From an uncultured Acetatifactor sp. (GTDB lineage: Bacteria > Bacillota > Clostridia > Lachnospirales > Lachnospiraceae): a stretch of DNA of 64,000 bases. The notes beneath the pieces were generated by a model. It saw only the letters and a program-made list of their open reading frames with translations, made no database searches and had not been told where the DNA came from. This document shows positions 1 through 11,100 of this stretch, in pieces (within the stretch, counting starts at the first letter, position 1; every line of letters begins with the position of its first letter). The stretch spans positions 1 through 64,000 of the forward strand of contig CAJTZD010000009.1 of NCBI GenBank assembly GCA_910584235.1, in the 5' to 3' direction. The translations under genes were made by a program, and so were the position numbers.

Positions 1-1059
1 CCCGTGGCCACTATCGGTGGCCTGAACGACCCGGCCCAGATGGAGGAGATCATCGCCACCGGCCAGGCGGACGTGGTGTACATGGCAAGGGCCCTGCTGG
101 CAGACCCGGAGCTGCCCAGGAAAGTGGCGGAGAACCGGGAGGAGGAAATCGTCCACTGCCTGCGCTGCTTTACCTGCATGGCGGAGCGGGCGGCCACCTC
201 CACCAGGAGATGTACCGTGAATCCCCTGATCGGCAGGGAGGCGGACGGTACGGAGGTGCTTCCGGCCCCGGTGAAAAAGAAAGTGCTGGTGGCGGGAGGC
301 GGCCCCGGGGGACTGTATGCCGCCTACACTGCAGCCAGGCGGGGGCATCAGGTCATCCTCTGCGAGAAAGAGCCGGAGACCGGCGGAATCCTGAAGAGCG
401 AACAGGCGCTGCCCTTTAAGAGGGAGATGTATCAGTTAGCGGCTACTTACCGCCTGCTGGCGGAGCAGGCCGGAGTGGAGATTCGCACCGGAACGGAGGT
501 TACCCGGGAGTATGCCGAGGCCCAGGAGGCGGATGCCCTGATAATAGCGGTGGGCTCTGCGCCGATTGTGCCGCCCATTCCGGGATTGGACGGAAGAAAC
601 GTGATTGTAGTCAATGAATATTACAGAGAAAAGGAAAAGGTCACGGACAGCGTGGTAGTGCTGGGCGGCGGCCTGGCGGGCTGCGAGTGCGCCATCCATT
701 TAGGCATGGAGGGGAAGACGGTGCATTTGGTGGAGATGCGGGACAGCCTTGCGCCGGACACCAACGTAAGGCACCGCCCGCTTCTGCTGAAAGAAATAGA
801 AAAATACGTGACTGTACATACGAATTACCGTGGACTGGAGGTCGCCCCGGAGGGCGTGTGGTGCCAGGATGGGGAGGGGAACAGGAGGCTGGTGCCCGGG
901 ACTTCGGTCATCTGCGCCCTGGGGCAGCGGTCCCGGACGGATGTGGTGGAAAGCTTGCGGGATGCCGCGCCTTATGTGGCGGTAATCGGAGATGCGGCCA
1001 GAGTGTCTACCATCACCAACGCCGTCTACTGGGGGTATCATGCGGCTTTGGACATCTGA
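1..1059 (+). CDS. NADH:flavin oxidoreductase (Old Yellow Enzyme / 2,4-dienoyl-CoA reductase type), C-terminal part
   Basis: The frame is open at the left edge, so the N-terminal FMN barrel is mostly outside the window and only its end (ADVVYMARALLADPELPRK) is seen. Next comes a Cys cluster, CLRCFTC followed by a fourth Cys about 13 residues later, which in the trimethylamine dehydrogenase/2,4-dienoyl-CoA reductase family binds a [4Fe-4S] cluster. Then a Rossmann FAD site (VAGGGPGGLYAAYTAARRGH, near residues 96-115) and a second NAD(P)H-type dinucleotide fold (VVLGGGLAGCECA, near residue 220). The end, VIGDAARVSTITNAVYWGY, is typical of the FAD domain. Such enzymes pass electrons from NAD(P)H through FAD and Fe-S to FMN to reduce activated C=C bonds; BaiCD/BaiH-type bile-acid enzymes belong here, but the substrate cannot be told. 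A DUF3237 gene follows on the same strand. Confidence 0.9.
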   Translation, partial: PVATIGGLNDPAQMEEIIATGQADVVYMARALLADPELPRKVAENREEEIVHCLRCFTCMAERAATSTRRCTVNPLIGREADGTEVLPAPVKKKVLVAGGGPGGLYAAYTAARRGHQVILCEKEPETGGILKSEQALPFKREMYQLAATYRLLAEQAGVEIRTGTEVTREYAEAQEADALIIAVGSAPIVPPIPGLDGRNVIVVNEYYREKEKVTDSVVVLGGGLAGCECAIHLGMEGKTVHLVEMRDSLAPDTNVRHRPLLLKEIEKYVTVHTNYRGLEVAPEGVWCQDGEGNRRLVPGTSVICALGQRSRTDVVESLRDAAPYVAVIGDAARVSTITNAVYWGYHAALDI

Positions 1060-1183
1060 AGCGCCGCCCCGGTCACTGCTCGCTCTGCCCAGGGGAACAG
1101 ATGGGTCAGATTTAGATTTTCCTGAGAGGAATGCGGGAAGAGGGTGGAGAGGGCTGTGGGTCTTTAGGAAAAAGGAGAAAAGA

Positions 1184-1609
1184 ATGGACAAACTGATAAT
1201 GACATTCCAGATTTTTGCAGACAATTCCCAGGTTTCCAATATGTCAGGCCCCTACGGGGCCGTGACCATCATCCCCTTTACGGGAAAAGTGGAGTCAGAA
1301 CTCTTTACGGGAGAAATCCTGCCTGGCGCGGCGGACGTACAGGTGGAGAACGTGGCGGGGAGCCGGAACATGTGTGCCAAGTACATGTTCCGCGGAAAGG
1401 ACAGCGCAGGGACGGACTGCTACCTCTTCGTGGAGAACAACGCCTATTTTACCATCGCCAACAAAGGCGACCCGTACTTCAACGCATGCCCCAGGTTCAT
1501 CACGGACAGTACCCTGCTGGGAGAATACCTTTGCCGGGGGCAATTCCGCTCGGAAGTCCAGGGCCGGGACTGGGGCGTGGAGATCCGGATTATAGACGTG
1601 CTGGGTTAG
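1184..1609 (+). CDS. DUF3237 domain protein
   Basis: A 141-residue soluble protein. The ATG at 1184 is chosen over an upstream in-frame one at 992 because AAAGGAG lies 7 nt before it and the family begins with a similar short strand. Features that fit DUF3237 (a small beta-barrel family) are a GPYGAVTIIPFTGKVES segment near the N-terminus, a Y-x-F-x-GKD core and a C-terminal V(E/Q)GRDWGVEIRI-like strand. Its function is not established; members often sit next to oxidoreductases, as here, 124 nt after the flavin oxidoreductase, so the two may be co-transcribed. No signal peptide or membrane segment is seen. Confidence 0.75.
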   Translation: MDKLIMTFQIFADNSQVSNMSGPYGAVTIIPFTGKVESELFTGEILPGAADVQVENVAGSRNMCAKYMFRGKDSAGTDCYLFVENNAYFTIANKGDPYFNACPRFITDSTLLGEYLCRGQFRSEVQGRDWGVEIRIIDVLG

Positions 1610-1724
1610 GCGTTAGGCGCCACAGTCCTTTACATTTCTCAGATTGGATGGTAAAATATTGATACCGTGGCAGTCACAGAAATCGAAACCAGGATGTCCG
1701 GATATGGCAAGAGGGGGCAGTGGG

Positions 1725-3335
1725 ATGAAGCGCTATTTTAATACAGAGGGATGCTGTAGGCCAGGAATTCATTATATGGTACGGCTTGACGACAGGCTGA
1801 ATCAGATAAAGCGGCTGTATGTAGACAGAGGGAAATACTTTGTGATTAACCGGGGAAGACAGTACGGCAAGACGACAACACTGCGGCTCCTGACAGAGTA
1901 CCTGAGGGATGATTATGCGGTAATTCCTATGGATTTCCAGTTGATGAGCACTGCAAACTTTGCTGATGAACAAACATTCGTAGTAAAGTTTGTGTCATAT
2001 CTGGAAAAACTGCTGTCCGGTTCGGAAGCGAGGGCGGAAGATATGGATGCAGGAGCCGTGGAAAACCTGGTATCCTTACAAAAGGCACAAAATCCCTCGT
2101 TGGACGTTTTATTCCGGGAGATGAGCAGGCTCTGCCGTACAGCGAAAAAACCGGTGGTTCTGATTATAGATGAAGTGGACAGCGCTGCCAACAATCAGGT
2201 CTTCCTGGATTTCCTGGCACAGTTAAGGGGATATTATATTGACCGTGAGCAAAGTCCCGCCTTTCATTCAGTCATCCTTGCAGGTGTTTATGACATTAAA
2301 AATCTCAAGCTGAAAATACGCCCGGAGGCGGAACATCAGTATAACAGCCCGTGGAACATAGCGGCGGAATTCAATGTTAAGATGGACTTTTCTGCGACTC
2401 AGATTGAAGGTATGCTTCAGGAATATGAAGCAGACTGTCATACGGGCATGGACACGGCGGCAATGGCGGAGCAGATATACCAGTATACCTCCGGTTACCC
2501 GTATCTGGTATCCGCAATCTGCAAGATTCTGGATGAACAACTGCCGGAGGAGGAAAGCTTTACAGGCAATGGAGATGCCAACAGGAAAATCTGGTCAGGA
2601 GAGGGAATAGGGGAAGCGGTGAAAATTCTGCTGAAAAGGAAGCTCCCATTGTTTGATAGCATGGTGAGGCAGCTTGACCAGTACCCTGAACTCAGGGATA
2701 TGATGGAACAGATTATGTATGAGGGGAAAGAATTGGCATTCAGTCCGGATATCAAGCCCATCAATCTGGGGATTATGTTCGGTTTCCTGAGAGAAAAAGA
2801 TGGTCGAGTTGTAATTGCGAACCGTGTCTTTGAAATGCGGCTTTTGAATCTGTTTATCACAGAGGAGGCATTAAAAAGTGATTCATTCCAGTGCAGCGAG
2901 TATGATAAGCCTCGCTTTATCCAGAGCGGCAGGTTGGACATGAAGCGCGTGCTGGAGAAGTTTGTGGAGCATTTCCATGAAATCTATGGAGAGAATGATG
3001 AGAGATTCATCGAGAAGTACGGTCGGAAATTCTTCCTCCTTTATCTGAAGCCAATCATCAATGGCACAGGGAATTACTACCTGGAAGCCCAGACCAGGGA
3101 TGCAGGCCGGACGGATGTTGTTGTAGATTATCGTGGCGAGCAGTTCATCGTGGAAATGAAGATTTGGCGCGGGAATGAGTACAATGAAAGAGGAGAAGAG
3201 CAGCTTGTCGGATACCTGGATTACTTTCATCAAAAGAAAGGATATATGCTCAGCTTCAATTTCAACAAGAAGAAAGAGATTGGCGTGAAGACCATCGCGA
3301 TAGGCGAGAAAGAAATCGTGGAGGCGGTGGTGTGA
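1725..3335 (+). CDS. AAA-ATPase-like protein with C-terminal PD-(D/E)XK nuclease domain
   Basis: A 536-residue protein; the ATG at 1725 follows a GAGGGGG ribosome site, while the longer frame from 1644 has none. The N-terminal half is the 'AAA-ATPase_like' family: Walker A INRGRQYGKTTTLRLL near residue 45 and Walker B PVVLIIDEVDS near residue 135. The C-terminal 100 residues show a PD-(D/E)XK arrangement, GRTDVVVDY then FIVEMKIWRG, so the D...E-x-K triad looks intact. This architecture occurs in many copies in gut Bacteroidota and Clostridia. Its role is unknown; defence, toxin or mobile-element functions have been considered for the fold. It stands alone between unrelated genes and looks more AT-rich than its neighbours, consistent with transfer. 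Nuclease activity is inferred from residues only. Confidence 0.85.
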   Translation: MKRYFNTEGCCRPGIHYMVRLDDRLNQIKRLYVDRGKYFVINRGRQYGKTTTLRLLTEYLRDDYAVIPMDFQLMSTANFADEQTFVVKFVSYLEKLLSGSEARAEDMDAGAVENLVSLQKAQNPSLDVLFREMSRLCRTAKKPVVLIIDEVDSAANNQVFLDFLAQLRGYYIDREQSPAFHSVILAGVYDIKNLKLKIRPEAEHQYNSPWNIAAEFNVKMDFSATQIEGMLQEYEADCHTGMDTAAMAEQIYQYTSGYPYLVSAICKILDEQLPEEESFTGNGDANRKIWSGEGIGEAVKILLKRKLPLFDSMVRQLDQYPELRDMMEQIMYEGKELAFSPDIKPINLGIMFGFLREKDGRVVIANRVFEMRLLNLFITEEALKSDSFQCSEYDKPRFIQSGRLDMKRVLEKFVEHFHEIYGENDERFIEKYGRKFFLLYLKPIINGTGNYYLEAQTRDAGRTDVVVDYRGEQFIVEMKIWRGNEYNERGEEQLVGYLDYFHQKKGYMLSFNFNKKKEIGVKTIAIGEKEIVEAVV

Positions 3336-3445
3336 GGACGGTTGGGGCGGCGTAAAATACTATCTGTTTTGGATAATAGAAATAAGTGACAGATTGGGCC
3401 AGGCAATGTATAATGGAAAGCAAATATACGCAGAGGTGAAAAAGA

Positions 3446-4822
3446 ATGGAAATGTTGAAGAAGTTTTTCGAGCCAGTGGACATGACAGAGGGCTCGCCCT
3501 GGAGGAAAATAGTGTTTTTTACAGTCCCTATGCTGATCGGAAACATTGCCCAGCAGCTCTACAATACAGTGGACAGCGTAGTGGTGGGCAATTACGTGGG
3601 GGACAATGCCCTGGCGGCTGTGGGCAGCGCTGGGCCTATCCTGAACCTGCTCCTGGTCCTGTTCGTGGGCATCAGTGTGGGCGCGGGCATCATCGTATCC
3701 CAGTATTTCGGGGCGAAAGAGCGGGAGAAGCTGTCCATTACCATCGGGAACTGTATCACGCTGACGGCCATAGCTACCGTGTTCGTGATGGTGGTGGCCT
3801 CCCTTGTGTCCAGGCCGCTGCTGGAGCTTCTGGACACGCCGGAGTCCATCATTGACTGGTGCCAGTCATACCTGTTGATTTTGTTCATCGGCTCCGCCGG
3901 ACTGGCATTCTATAACATATTGAGCGGAATTCTGCGGGGACTGGGAGATTCCATGGCCGCCCTGGCCTATCTGCTGGTGTCCACTGTAATCAATATCGTA
4001 TTGGATCTGCTGTTCGTGGCAAAGATGGATATGGGAGTCAGCGGTGTGGCTCTGGCAACGGTGATTGCCCAGTTGATCTCCGCGCTGCTTTGCTTCCTGC
4101 GGCTGCGGCGGATGGTGGAACTGTTTGACATGAAGCCGGCTTATCTGAAGCTGCAAAAGCAGCATGCCCTGAAAGTCATTCAGCTTGGACTGCCCTCCGG
4201 CATCACCCAGGCCATCTTCTCCATGGCCATGATCGTGGTGCAGTCCCTGACCAACAGCTTCGGGGAGATGTTCATCGCCGCCAACGTGATCATCATGCGT
4301 GTGGACGGCTTTGCCATGATGCCCAACTTCTCTTTCGGCACGGCCATGACTACATATGCAGGGCAGAACGTGGGCGCCAGGATGTACGACCGGGTGGAGA
4401 AAGGCGCTAAGCAGGGGACATTCATTGCCATGGGAGTGTCCGCCATCCTGACCTCCCTGATCCTGATCTTTGGCAAGTCGCTGATGGGGATATTCACCAA
4501 GACTCCGGAATTGGTAGACTTAAGCCGGGACATGATGGGAATTTTGGCCGTGGGCTATATCGCCATGGCAGTGACCCAGAGCCTGTCCGGCGTCATGCGC
4601 GGCGCGGGAGATACGGTGACGCCCATGTGGATTTCCATTATTACGACAATTCTTATACGTGTGCCGGTAGCCTACGGAATCGCCTGGCTGACCAGATCGG
4701 CGGAATATCCCGGCGGAAGACAGGAGTGTATCTTCATCTCCCTGCTGAGCTCCTGGGTGGCAGGCGCGCTGATAACTTTCTTCTTCTATAAGAGGGGGAA
4801 GTGGAAAGAGAAAGCGGTTTAA
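3446..4822 (+). CDS. MATE family efflux transporter
   Basis: A 458-residue polytopic membrane protein with about 12 hydrophobic segments in two related halves. The N-terminal signature VPMLIGNIAQQLYNTVDSVVVGNYVG and the repeated GAGDTVTPM/GLGDSMAAL motifs of each half are those of the NorM/DinF superfamily (multidrug and toxic compound extrusion, Na+- or H+-coupled). The ATG at 3446 has an AGAGGTG ribosome site. It is monocistronic: a hairpin terminator follows. It is one of three MATE genes in the window (also 35705 and 49525), all clearly diverged. The substrate cannot be predicted, and no regulator gene adjoins it. Confidence 0.9.
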   Translation: MEMLKKFFEPVDMTEGSPWRKIVFFTVPMLIGNIAQQLYNTVDSVVVGNYVGDNALAAVGSAGPILNLLLVLFVGISVGAGIIVSQYFGAKEREKLSITIGNCITLTAIATVFVMVVASLVSRPLLELLDTPESIIDWCQSYLLILFIGSAGLAFYNILSGILRGLGDSMAALAYLLVSTVINIVLDLLFVAKMDMGVSGVALATVIAQLISALLCFLRLRRMVELFDMKPAYLKLQKQHALKVIQLGLPSGITQAIFSMAMIVVQSLTNSFGEMFIAANVIIMRVDGFAMMPNFSFGTAMTTYAGQNVGARMYDRVEKGAKQGTFIAMGVSAILTSLILIFGKSLMGIFTKTPELVDLSRDMMGILAVGYIAMAVTQSLSGVMRGAGDTVTPMWISIITTILIRVPVAYGIAWLTRSAEYPGGRQECIFISLLSSWVAGALITFFFYKRGKWKEKAV

Positions 4823-4867
4823 GTGCGGGAAGAAGTTAAAAATCAAATAAAAAGGAAAACAGTTGAT

Positions 4868-4910
4868 ATGCCACAAATCGTGAGAAATCAGGATTTGTGG
4901 CATTATATTT
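4868..4910 (+). terminator. Rho-independent terminator after the MATE gene
   Basis: A perfect 12-bp inverted repeat (ATGCCACAAATC at 4868-4879 and its complement at 4892-4903) with a 12-nt loop, followed by the T-rich run TATATTTTA. It sits 45 nt after the MATE stop codon. Confidence 0.8.
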
Positions 4911-4983
4911 TATATGGAAACGCAAGATTGGTGAGGCCTATGGAATTAGGCAGAAATTTGCACTAATTAAGCAGGATTTTTCG

Positions 4984-5012
4984 TTTATACAAAAAGATGA
5001 AGTATGTATAAT
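4984..5012 (+). promoter_or_regulatory. Candidate promoter of the large glycan locus
   Basis: TTTATA (4984-4989), a 17-nt spacer and a perfect TATAAT (5007-5012) lie about 160 nt before the start of the giant surface-protein gene, in an AT-rich stretch after the terminator. The -35 is weak (4/6), which would suit an activated promoter, but no clear regulator site is seen. The rest of 4911-5170 holds no gene. Confidence 0.5.
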
Positions 5013-5170
5013 GAATTTATATAAAAATAGTCCCAAAAGAAATCCAAAAACTGGAAGAAATTAGAACAAAACACACAAGATTTTGGATGGAAAACAAAAG
5101 GAGAGGGAGAATCGTATAGTATGAAAACACAATGGTCTGCAAAAAAAGCCAACAGGAAGGAGGAGGAAAA

Positions 5171-8100
5171 GTGAAAAAACAGACGATGGAGCATGCAAAA
5201 AAGGAAAGCCCCAATATGGAAGAACAGAAGCTTCCACAGAAAAAAATAAGCAAAAAGGCATGGGTCATAGCTTTTGGCACAGCGGCCGTCCTGTTTGCAG
5301 CCTTGGTGGTGGGCATTTTGGCGGCAATGGGGACGTTTCGGGAAGAGGAAGGAGTCTATGCGTTCACCTTAAGCCAGCGGGATGTTGCCGTGGAGCTTGG
5401 GGAAACCATGCAGCTTGAAGTGGTTCCGGATAAGGAGTGCAGGAGAATGAGGCCGGAGATTACCTGGATCAGCTCCGACCCGGCGGTGGCTTCCGTATCC
5501 GAGGACGGAAGCGTCACGGCATTGGCCGGAGGCGAAGCCAGGATCACCGCCATTGCCAGATACCAGGAGGAGGAATGCAGCGCTTCCTGCATGGTGACGG
5601 TGAAAGCGCCCGGCTTTGAATATTCCGATTACCGTGTACGGTGGTTTACCCAGAGCAAGGACCGGGGAACCTACATGGTGAAAGAGGAGACTTTCGAGCG
5701 CCTGGTGGGCAGCGAGGTGGAGTTGGATGAGAAGTACGCCATGAGGATGGTTCCGGTGCAGTATGTGCTGAATAAGGAGAAGAGCGTCTGGAGCGGTCAG
5801 GTAAAGGAACTTCCGGGACAGTGTATCCTGGAGGTATATTATGACGTAGGCGAGATCGAATATTATGTGGATTATTATTACGAGTCCGACAAGAAACTGG
5901 GAGCTTATACGGAAAAGGAGACCAAAGCCTTTACTACATATGCTTTTTCCCCGGTGAAAGCGGAGGAGAATCCCAGGGAAGGCTTTACCCTGAACAGGGA
6001 GGCGCAGGATGCGGTGACAGAGATGGAATCCGTAGAGGCCGGTGACCGGCTGAGCGTTTACTATGACAGGGTACGGTGCAAGGTGACCGTCACCTATGTG
6101 ACCGGCAGGGAGACGGCGGTCTATACCAATGTATACGGGTATGGACTGGTGGACGCGCCGGAGGATGCGTTGACGGATTCCATGGAGTTGTATGACGCAA
6201 CGGTGGGATGTTATCTCAACGGGAACCGGTCGGAGAATATCTATGAGGATCTGAAAAAGGTGGCATGGAATTCCGTTGTGCAGGTGCGGATGGAAAGCAT
6301 GTCTGGCTGGATCTACGACCCGAAAACCGGATACCTGTTGAATCTTGCAGAGCATAATACGACCTCCTATGCCTATCTGCAGGGTGCCAGCAATACGATT
6401 TGCCTGTCGGCAACCTATGACATCACAGGTTCCCAGACGAATATGTTCGGCATTACCCTGAGAAGCGGCGACACCAGCAGACAGTTCTGGTTTGCCGACA
6501 GGGGCGTCTACGTGCGGAAAGACCATGGGTATGATTCCGGCATCATCGGAGACGAGCAGTTCAGATACAATAATGCCGGCTTCTGGGACGGCGGCGCCTT
6601 TGTATGGGCGCAGAACAATGAGGGGGCCTGGGGAACCCATATTTCCTCCACCATATCCAATATGATTAAAAATACCGCGTCCTCCAGCCACCGGCTGACC
6701 TGGGTGGTATACGAGGGTGTGCTTTACGGGAATATAGACGGGGAGACGGTGCTGCGGCTTCCGCTGAACCATTTTGTTGCGGAGTGGACGGCAGACAAGC
6801 CGTACCAGATCGGCTTTTCCACTTTCGATGGCCCCAAGGACTATGATGAATTGAAGATTCGGGATGTGTCCATCAGTTTCGGTGATGAGGCAAAAGCACG
6901 GCTGAACCTGGCGGGAGAAGTAAAATCTGCCCGGCTGAACCATGTCGCCTATGACGTGATTACAGGCTGTTACCTTCCGGCCTCCAGCTTCGGATTCACA
7001 GAGTTAGGAAGCAGCGCCACCGCCGGAAATGTGGGCGTATCCGCCGATATATGGATGCAGAATATGGGCAATACCACCGCAGGCTATGGGGTGACCATCA
7101 GCGATGGGGAGAGCTCGGTCCAGTATCTGTTGCAGGGCAATGACCAGGCCCGCCGCCAGAAGAACTTTGGCTGGGACGACACTGTCTATATGAATATGAA
7201 TCTGGTGACGGCTTTTGACGACAAAGGGAGTACCCATGTGGATGCCTTTGTGAAAGACGGATATTTCTATATCAAATACAATGGGGTACAGACCCAGTGC
7301 GTCAATATGCTGTCGCTGTTTCCGGGGTACCGTCCCGGGGAGACGAAAGTGACGGTGGGGCTGTGCTCCTGCGATGCGAATCTGGGGCTGGCCCGCTACT
7401 ACAATGTGAAGCTGCTGTCGGAAGCTGAAGTAGCGGCGGCAGAAAGCCAGCAATGGGGATTTTACGCGGACGAGCCCATCCCGGGGAAGTATGACTTTGA
7501 GGAAGGGACGCTGGCAGGGGCGCGGAATCAGTGGACGGTGGCAACCATGCCGGGAGGCAGCAAAATCTGGCAGGTGGAAGGCGTGATGGAGCGCACCGAT
7601 TCTCCCCTGGCCCGGGCAGTAGGCCGGCTGGCCAGCAGGATTGCGGAGGGAGTCAGAGAAGAGGACGGGGATACGACATCCCGGATTCCCCTTCGGATGG
7701 GAATCGGAATTGCGTCAGGCGGCAAGGAACTGCGCCTGATGGGAGACGGGAACGGCCTTTTGGCTCATGACGGCGATACCTGGCTGAATGAATTTGAACC
7801 GGCCACCTGGAAAAAATATGTACTGAACAGCAAAGCGGACGCATTTTTCAATGGAACCGGCCCGGACAAGCTGTCTTTCCGTGCCGTGATCTACAGGGAT
7901 GTACTGTATATGTGGTTTGACGGTGAGCTTTGCTGGCAGGTTCCGCTGACGGAAAACCAGTTCGGAACCGATGCGGATCCCAGGAGCGTCAGTTTCTCGG
8001 CGGACAGCGAGTATCAGCTAAGGCTCTGCTTAAATGAATCCGGCCATAACGGAAAGATAAGCGGCTTGAAAGTCACCATGGACTATCAGGTGACAGAGCA

Positions 8101-11100
8101 GACAGACTTTGTAAAGGACAAGGACGGGAACAGCTACAGCTTCCTGGAGGCCATAGGAATGCTGGAGGAAGCGGCGGCAGATACCTCCGAAAATACGAAT
8201 ATGAGGCAGGATCCCTTTACCGGAGACTACATCGCATCCGCCGGCATATGGGACGCTTACCTCTATGGGGATGCGGCAGTGGGAGACCTTGGCGTATCCG
8301 CAGATATCGGCTGGCAGCTGCAGGAGAACCATGATTCCGCCACCGGGATATATCTTAGGGCAGGGGATCTGACCCATTCCTTTATGAACTGGTCCCAGGG
8401 CGACAATTACCACGCCAGCTACCGGCATATCCTGCGCAGTGAGAGCCAGGAGAAGAACCTTGCGGAGACAAATATCCTGGATCAGGTATGCGCCAACGTA
8501 TATCCGGTAAAGGAAGACGGAACCAGCCATGTGGACGCCTTTGTAAAGGACGGTTATTTCTATATCAATTACAACGGCACCCAGGCATTGTGCATCAGCA
8601 TGGTATCCCTGTTTGCGGACTATGATCCGGCGGCTACAAAGGTTGCCATTGGCATCGGCGGCAACCAGATGAATTTAGGGCCGGCGACGTTCTCCAATGT
8701 GGCGTTCCATACGCCGGAACAGGTAGCGGCGCTTCCCTCCGTCCAGTGGAATACCTACAGCGAGTATGTGATATCAGACAGGACGGCAGATGTCTACAGC
8801 CTGAAAGATGGATCTTTCGAACGCAGGAAAGATCGGGACGATCTGGATTGGATGTGGACCGGAATGCCTCTGTACGGAACCCAGAAGATCTGGCAGGTGG
8901 AAGGCACCATGGCCCGTACCGATGCGAAAGACGCAACCCAGCTGGCCATGGGATTCGGCCTCAGCAGCGGAGGAAAGGAACTGCGGATCATGGGAGGCGG
9001 CGATGGCATCAAGGTCTCCATGGGTGACGGCTGGTATAAGGAATGGGATTACATGAACCTGAATTCCTATGTCCTGAGCAACCGGGCAAAAAGCATTTTT
9101 GCGAATCCGAGAATCTCGGATGAAATTTCTTTCAGGGCGGTTGTATACAGGGATGTGCTGTATGTGTGGTTTGACGGCGAGCTTTGCTGGAACATTCCGC
9201 TCAGGGAGAACGAGTTTGAGAACGGCACTTTCCCGGTAGACAGCGACTATCAGCTAACCCTGTGGATGAGCGATCTTGACGGGTGCGGCAGGATGAGCGG
9301 CCTGAAGACATTGATGGGCTACCAGGTGACAGAGCAGACAGACTTTATGAAAGGGGCAGACGGAAAGACATACGGCTTCCTGGAGGCCATGGAGCTTCTG
9401 GAGAAAACGACTCCCGGAGATACGAACATGAGACAGGATCCCTTTACCGGGGACTACATCGCATCCGCCGGCATATGGGACGCTTACCTCTACGGGAAAC
9501 CGGCAGTGGGAGACCGGGGCGTCTCCGCGGACATCAGCTGGCAGGATCCGGAGAAGCATGAATCCGCCACCGGTGTGTATCTGAGGGCGGGGGATCTGAC
9601 CCATTCCTTTATGATTTGGTCCGAGGGCGACAATTATAATGCCAGCTACAGGCATATCCTGCGCGATAAGAGCCAGGAGACGAACCTTGCCGAGACAAAT
9701 ATCATAAATCAGGTATCCTCCAATGTGCTTCCGGTGAAAGAAGACGGAACCAGCCATGTGGATGCTTTTATAAAGGACGGTTATTTCTATATCAATTACA
9801 ATGGCACCCAGGCGCTGTGCATCAGCATGGTATCCTTGTTTGGGGACTATGACCCGACGGCTACGGAGGTTACCATCGGCATCGGCGGCAATCAGATGAA
9901 CTTAGGTCCGGCGAAGTTTGCCAATGTGGCATTCCGCACGGCAGAAGAGGTAGCGGCGCTTCCCTCCGCCCGGTGGGATACCTACAGCGAGTATGTCACA
10001 TCAGACCGGACGGCAGATGTTTACAGCTTGAAAGACGGAACTTTTGAACGCAGGAAAGACCGGGACGATCTGGATTGGATGTGGACCGGAATGCCTCTGT
10101 ACGGAACCCAGAAGATCTGGCAGGTGGAAGGCACCATGGCCCGTACCGATGCCAGGGATGCAACCCAGTTGGCCATGGGATTTGGCCTCAGCTGCGGCGG
10201 AAAGGAACTGCGGATCATGGGCGGCGGCGCCGGCATCAAGGTTTCTATGGGTGACGGCTGGTACAATGAATGGGCTTACATGAATCAGAATTCCTATGTC
10301 TTTAGCAGCAGGGCAGAGAAAGTTTTCGCAAATCCGAGAACCGCGGATGAAATTGCCTTTCGGGCAGTGGTATACAAGGATGTGCTGTATGTGTGGTTTG
10401 AAGAGGAACTTTGCTGGAGAATCCCGCTTACGGAGAACGAGTTTGAGAACGGCACTTTCCCGGCGGACAGCGATTATCAGCTGACCCTGTGGATGAGCGA
10501 TCTTGACGGATGCGGCAGGATGAGCGGCCTGAAGACATTGATGGGCTGCCAGGCGACAGAACAGACAGACTTTTATAAGGATGCAAACGGAAAGACCTAC
10601 AGCTTCCTGGAGGCCATGGAGCTTTTGGAGACAGAGAGTCCCTACAAAGATACGAATATGAGACTGGATGCTTTTACCGGGGACTACATCGCATCGGCAG
10701 GCACATGGGATGCTTATCTTTACGGGGAACCGGCAGTGGGAGACCTTGGCGTATCCGCAGACATTAGCTGGAAAGAACCGGAGAAGCATGATTCCGCCAC
10801 CGGCGTGTATCTGAGGGCAGGAGATTTGACCCATTCCTTTATGACCTGGTCTGAGGGCGACAATTATAATGCAAGCTACCGGCATATCCTGCGCAGCAAG
10901 AGCCAGGAGACGAACCTTGCCGAGACGGACATTCTGAAGCAGGTATGCGCCAGCGTATACCCGGTGAAAGAGGACGGAACCAGCCATGTGGACGCCTTTG
11001 TAAAGGACGGTTATTTCTACATCAGCTACAACGGCACCCAGGCGCTGTGCATCAGCATGGCATCCCTGTTTGCGGACTATGATCCGGCAGTTACGGAAGT

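Noticed and set aside
5369-6943. A 524-codon minus-strand frame opposite the giant gene, and similar ones at 10001-10987
   Set aside because: They recur at repeat copies as expected for antisense of repeats and have no start signals; the plus frame has domains and a membrane helix.
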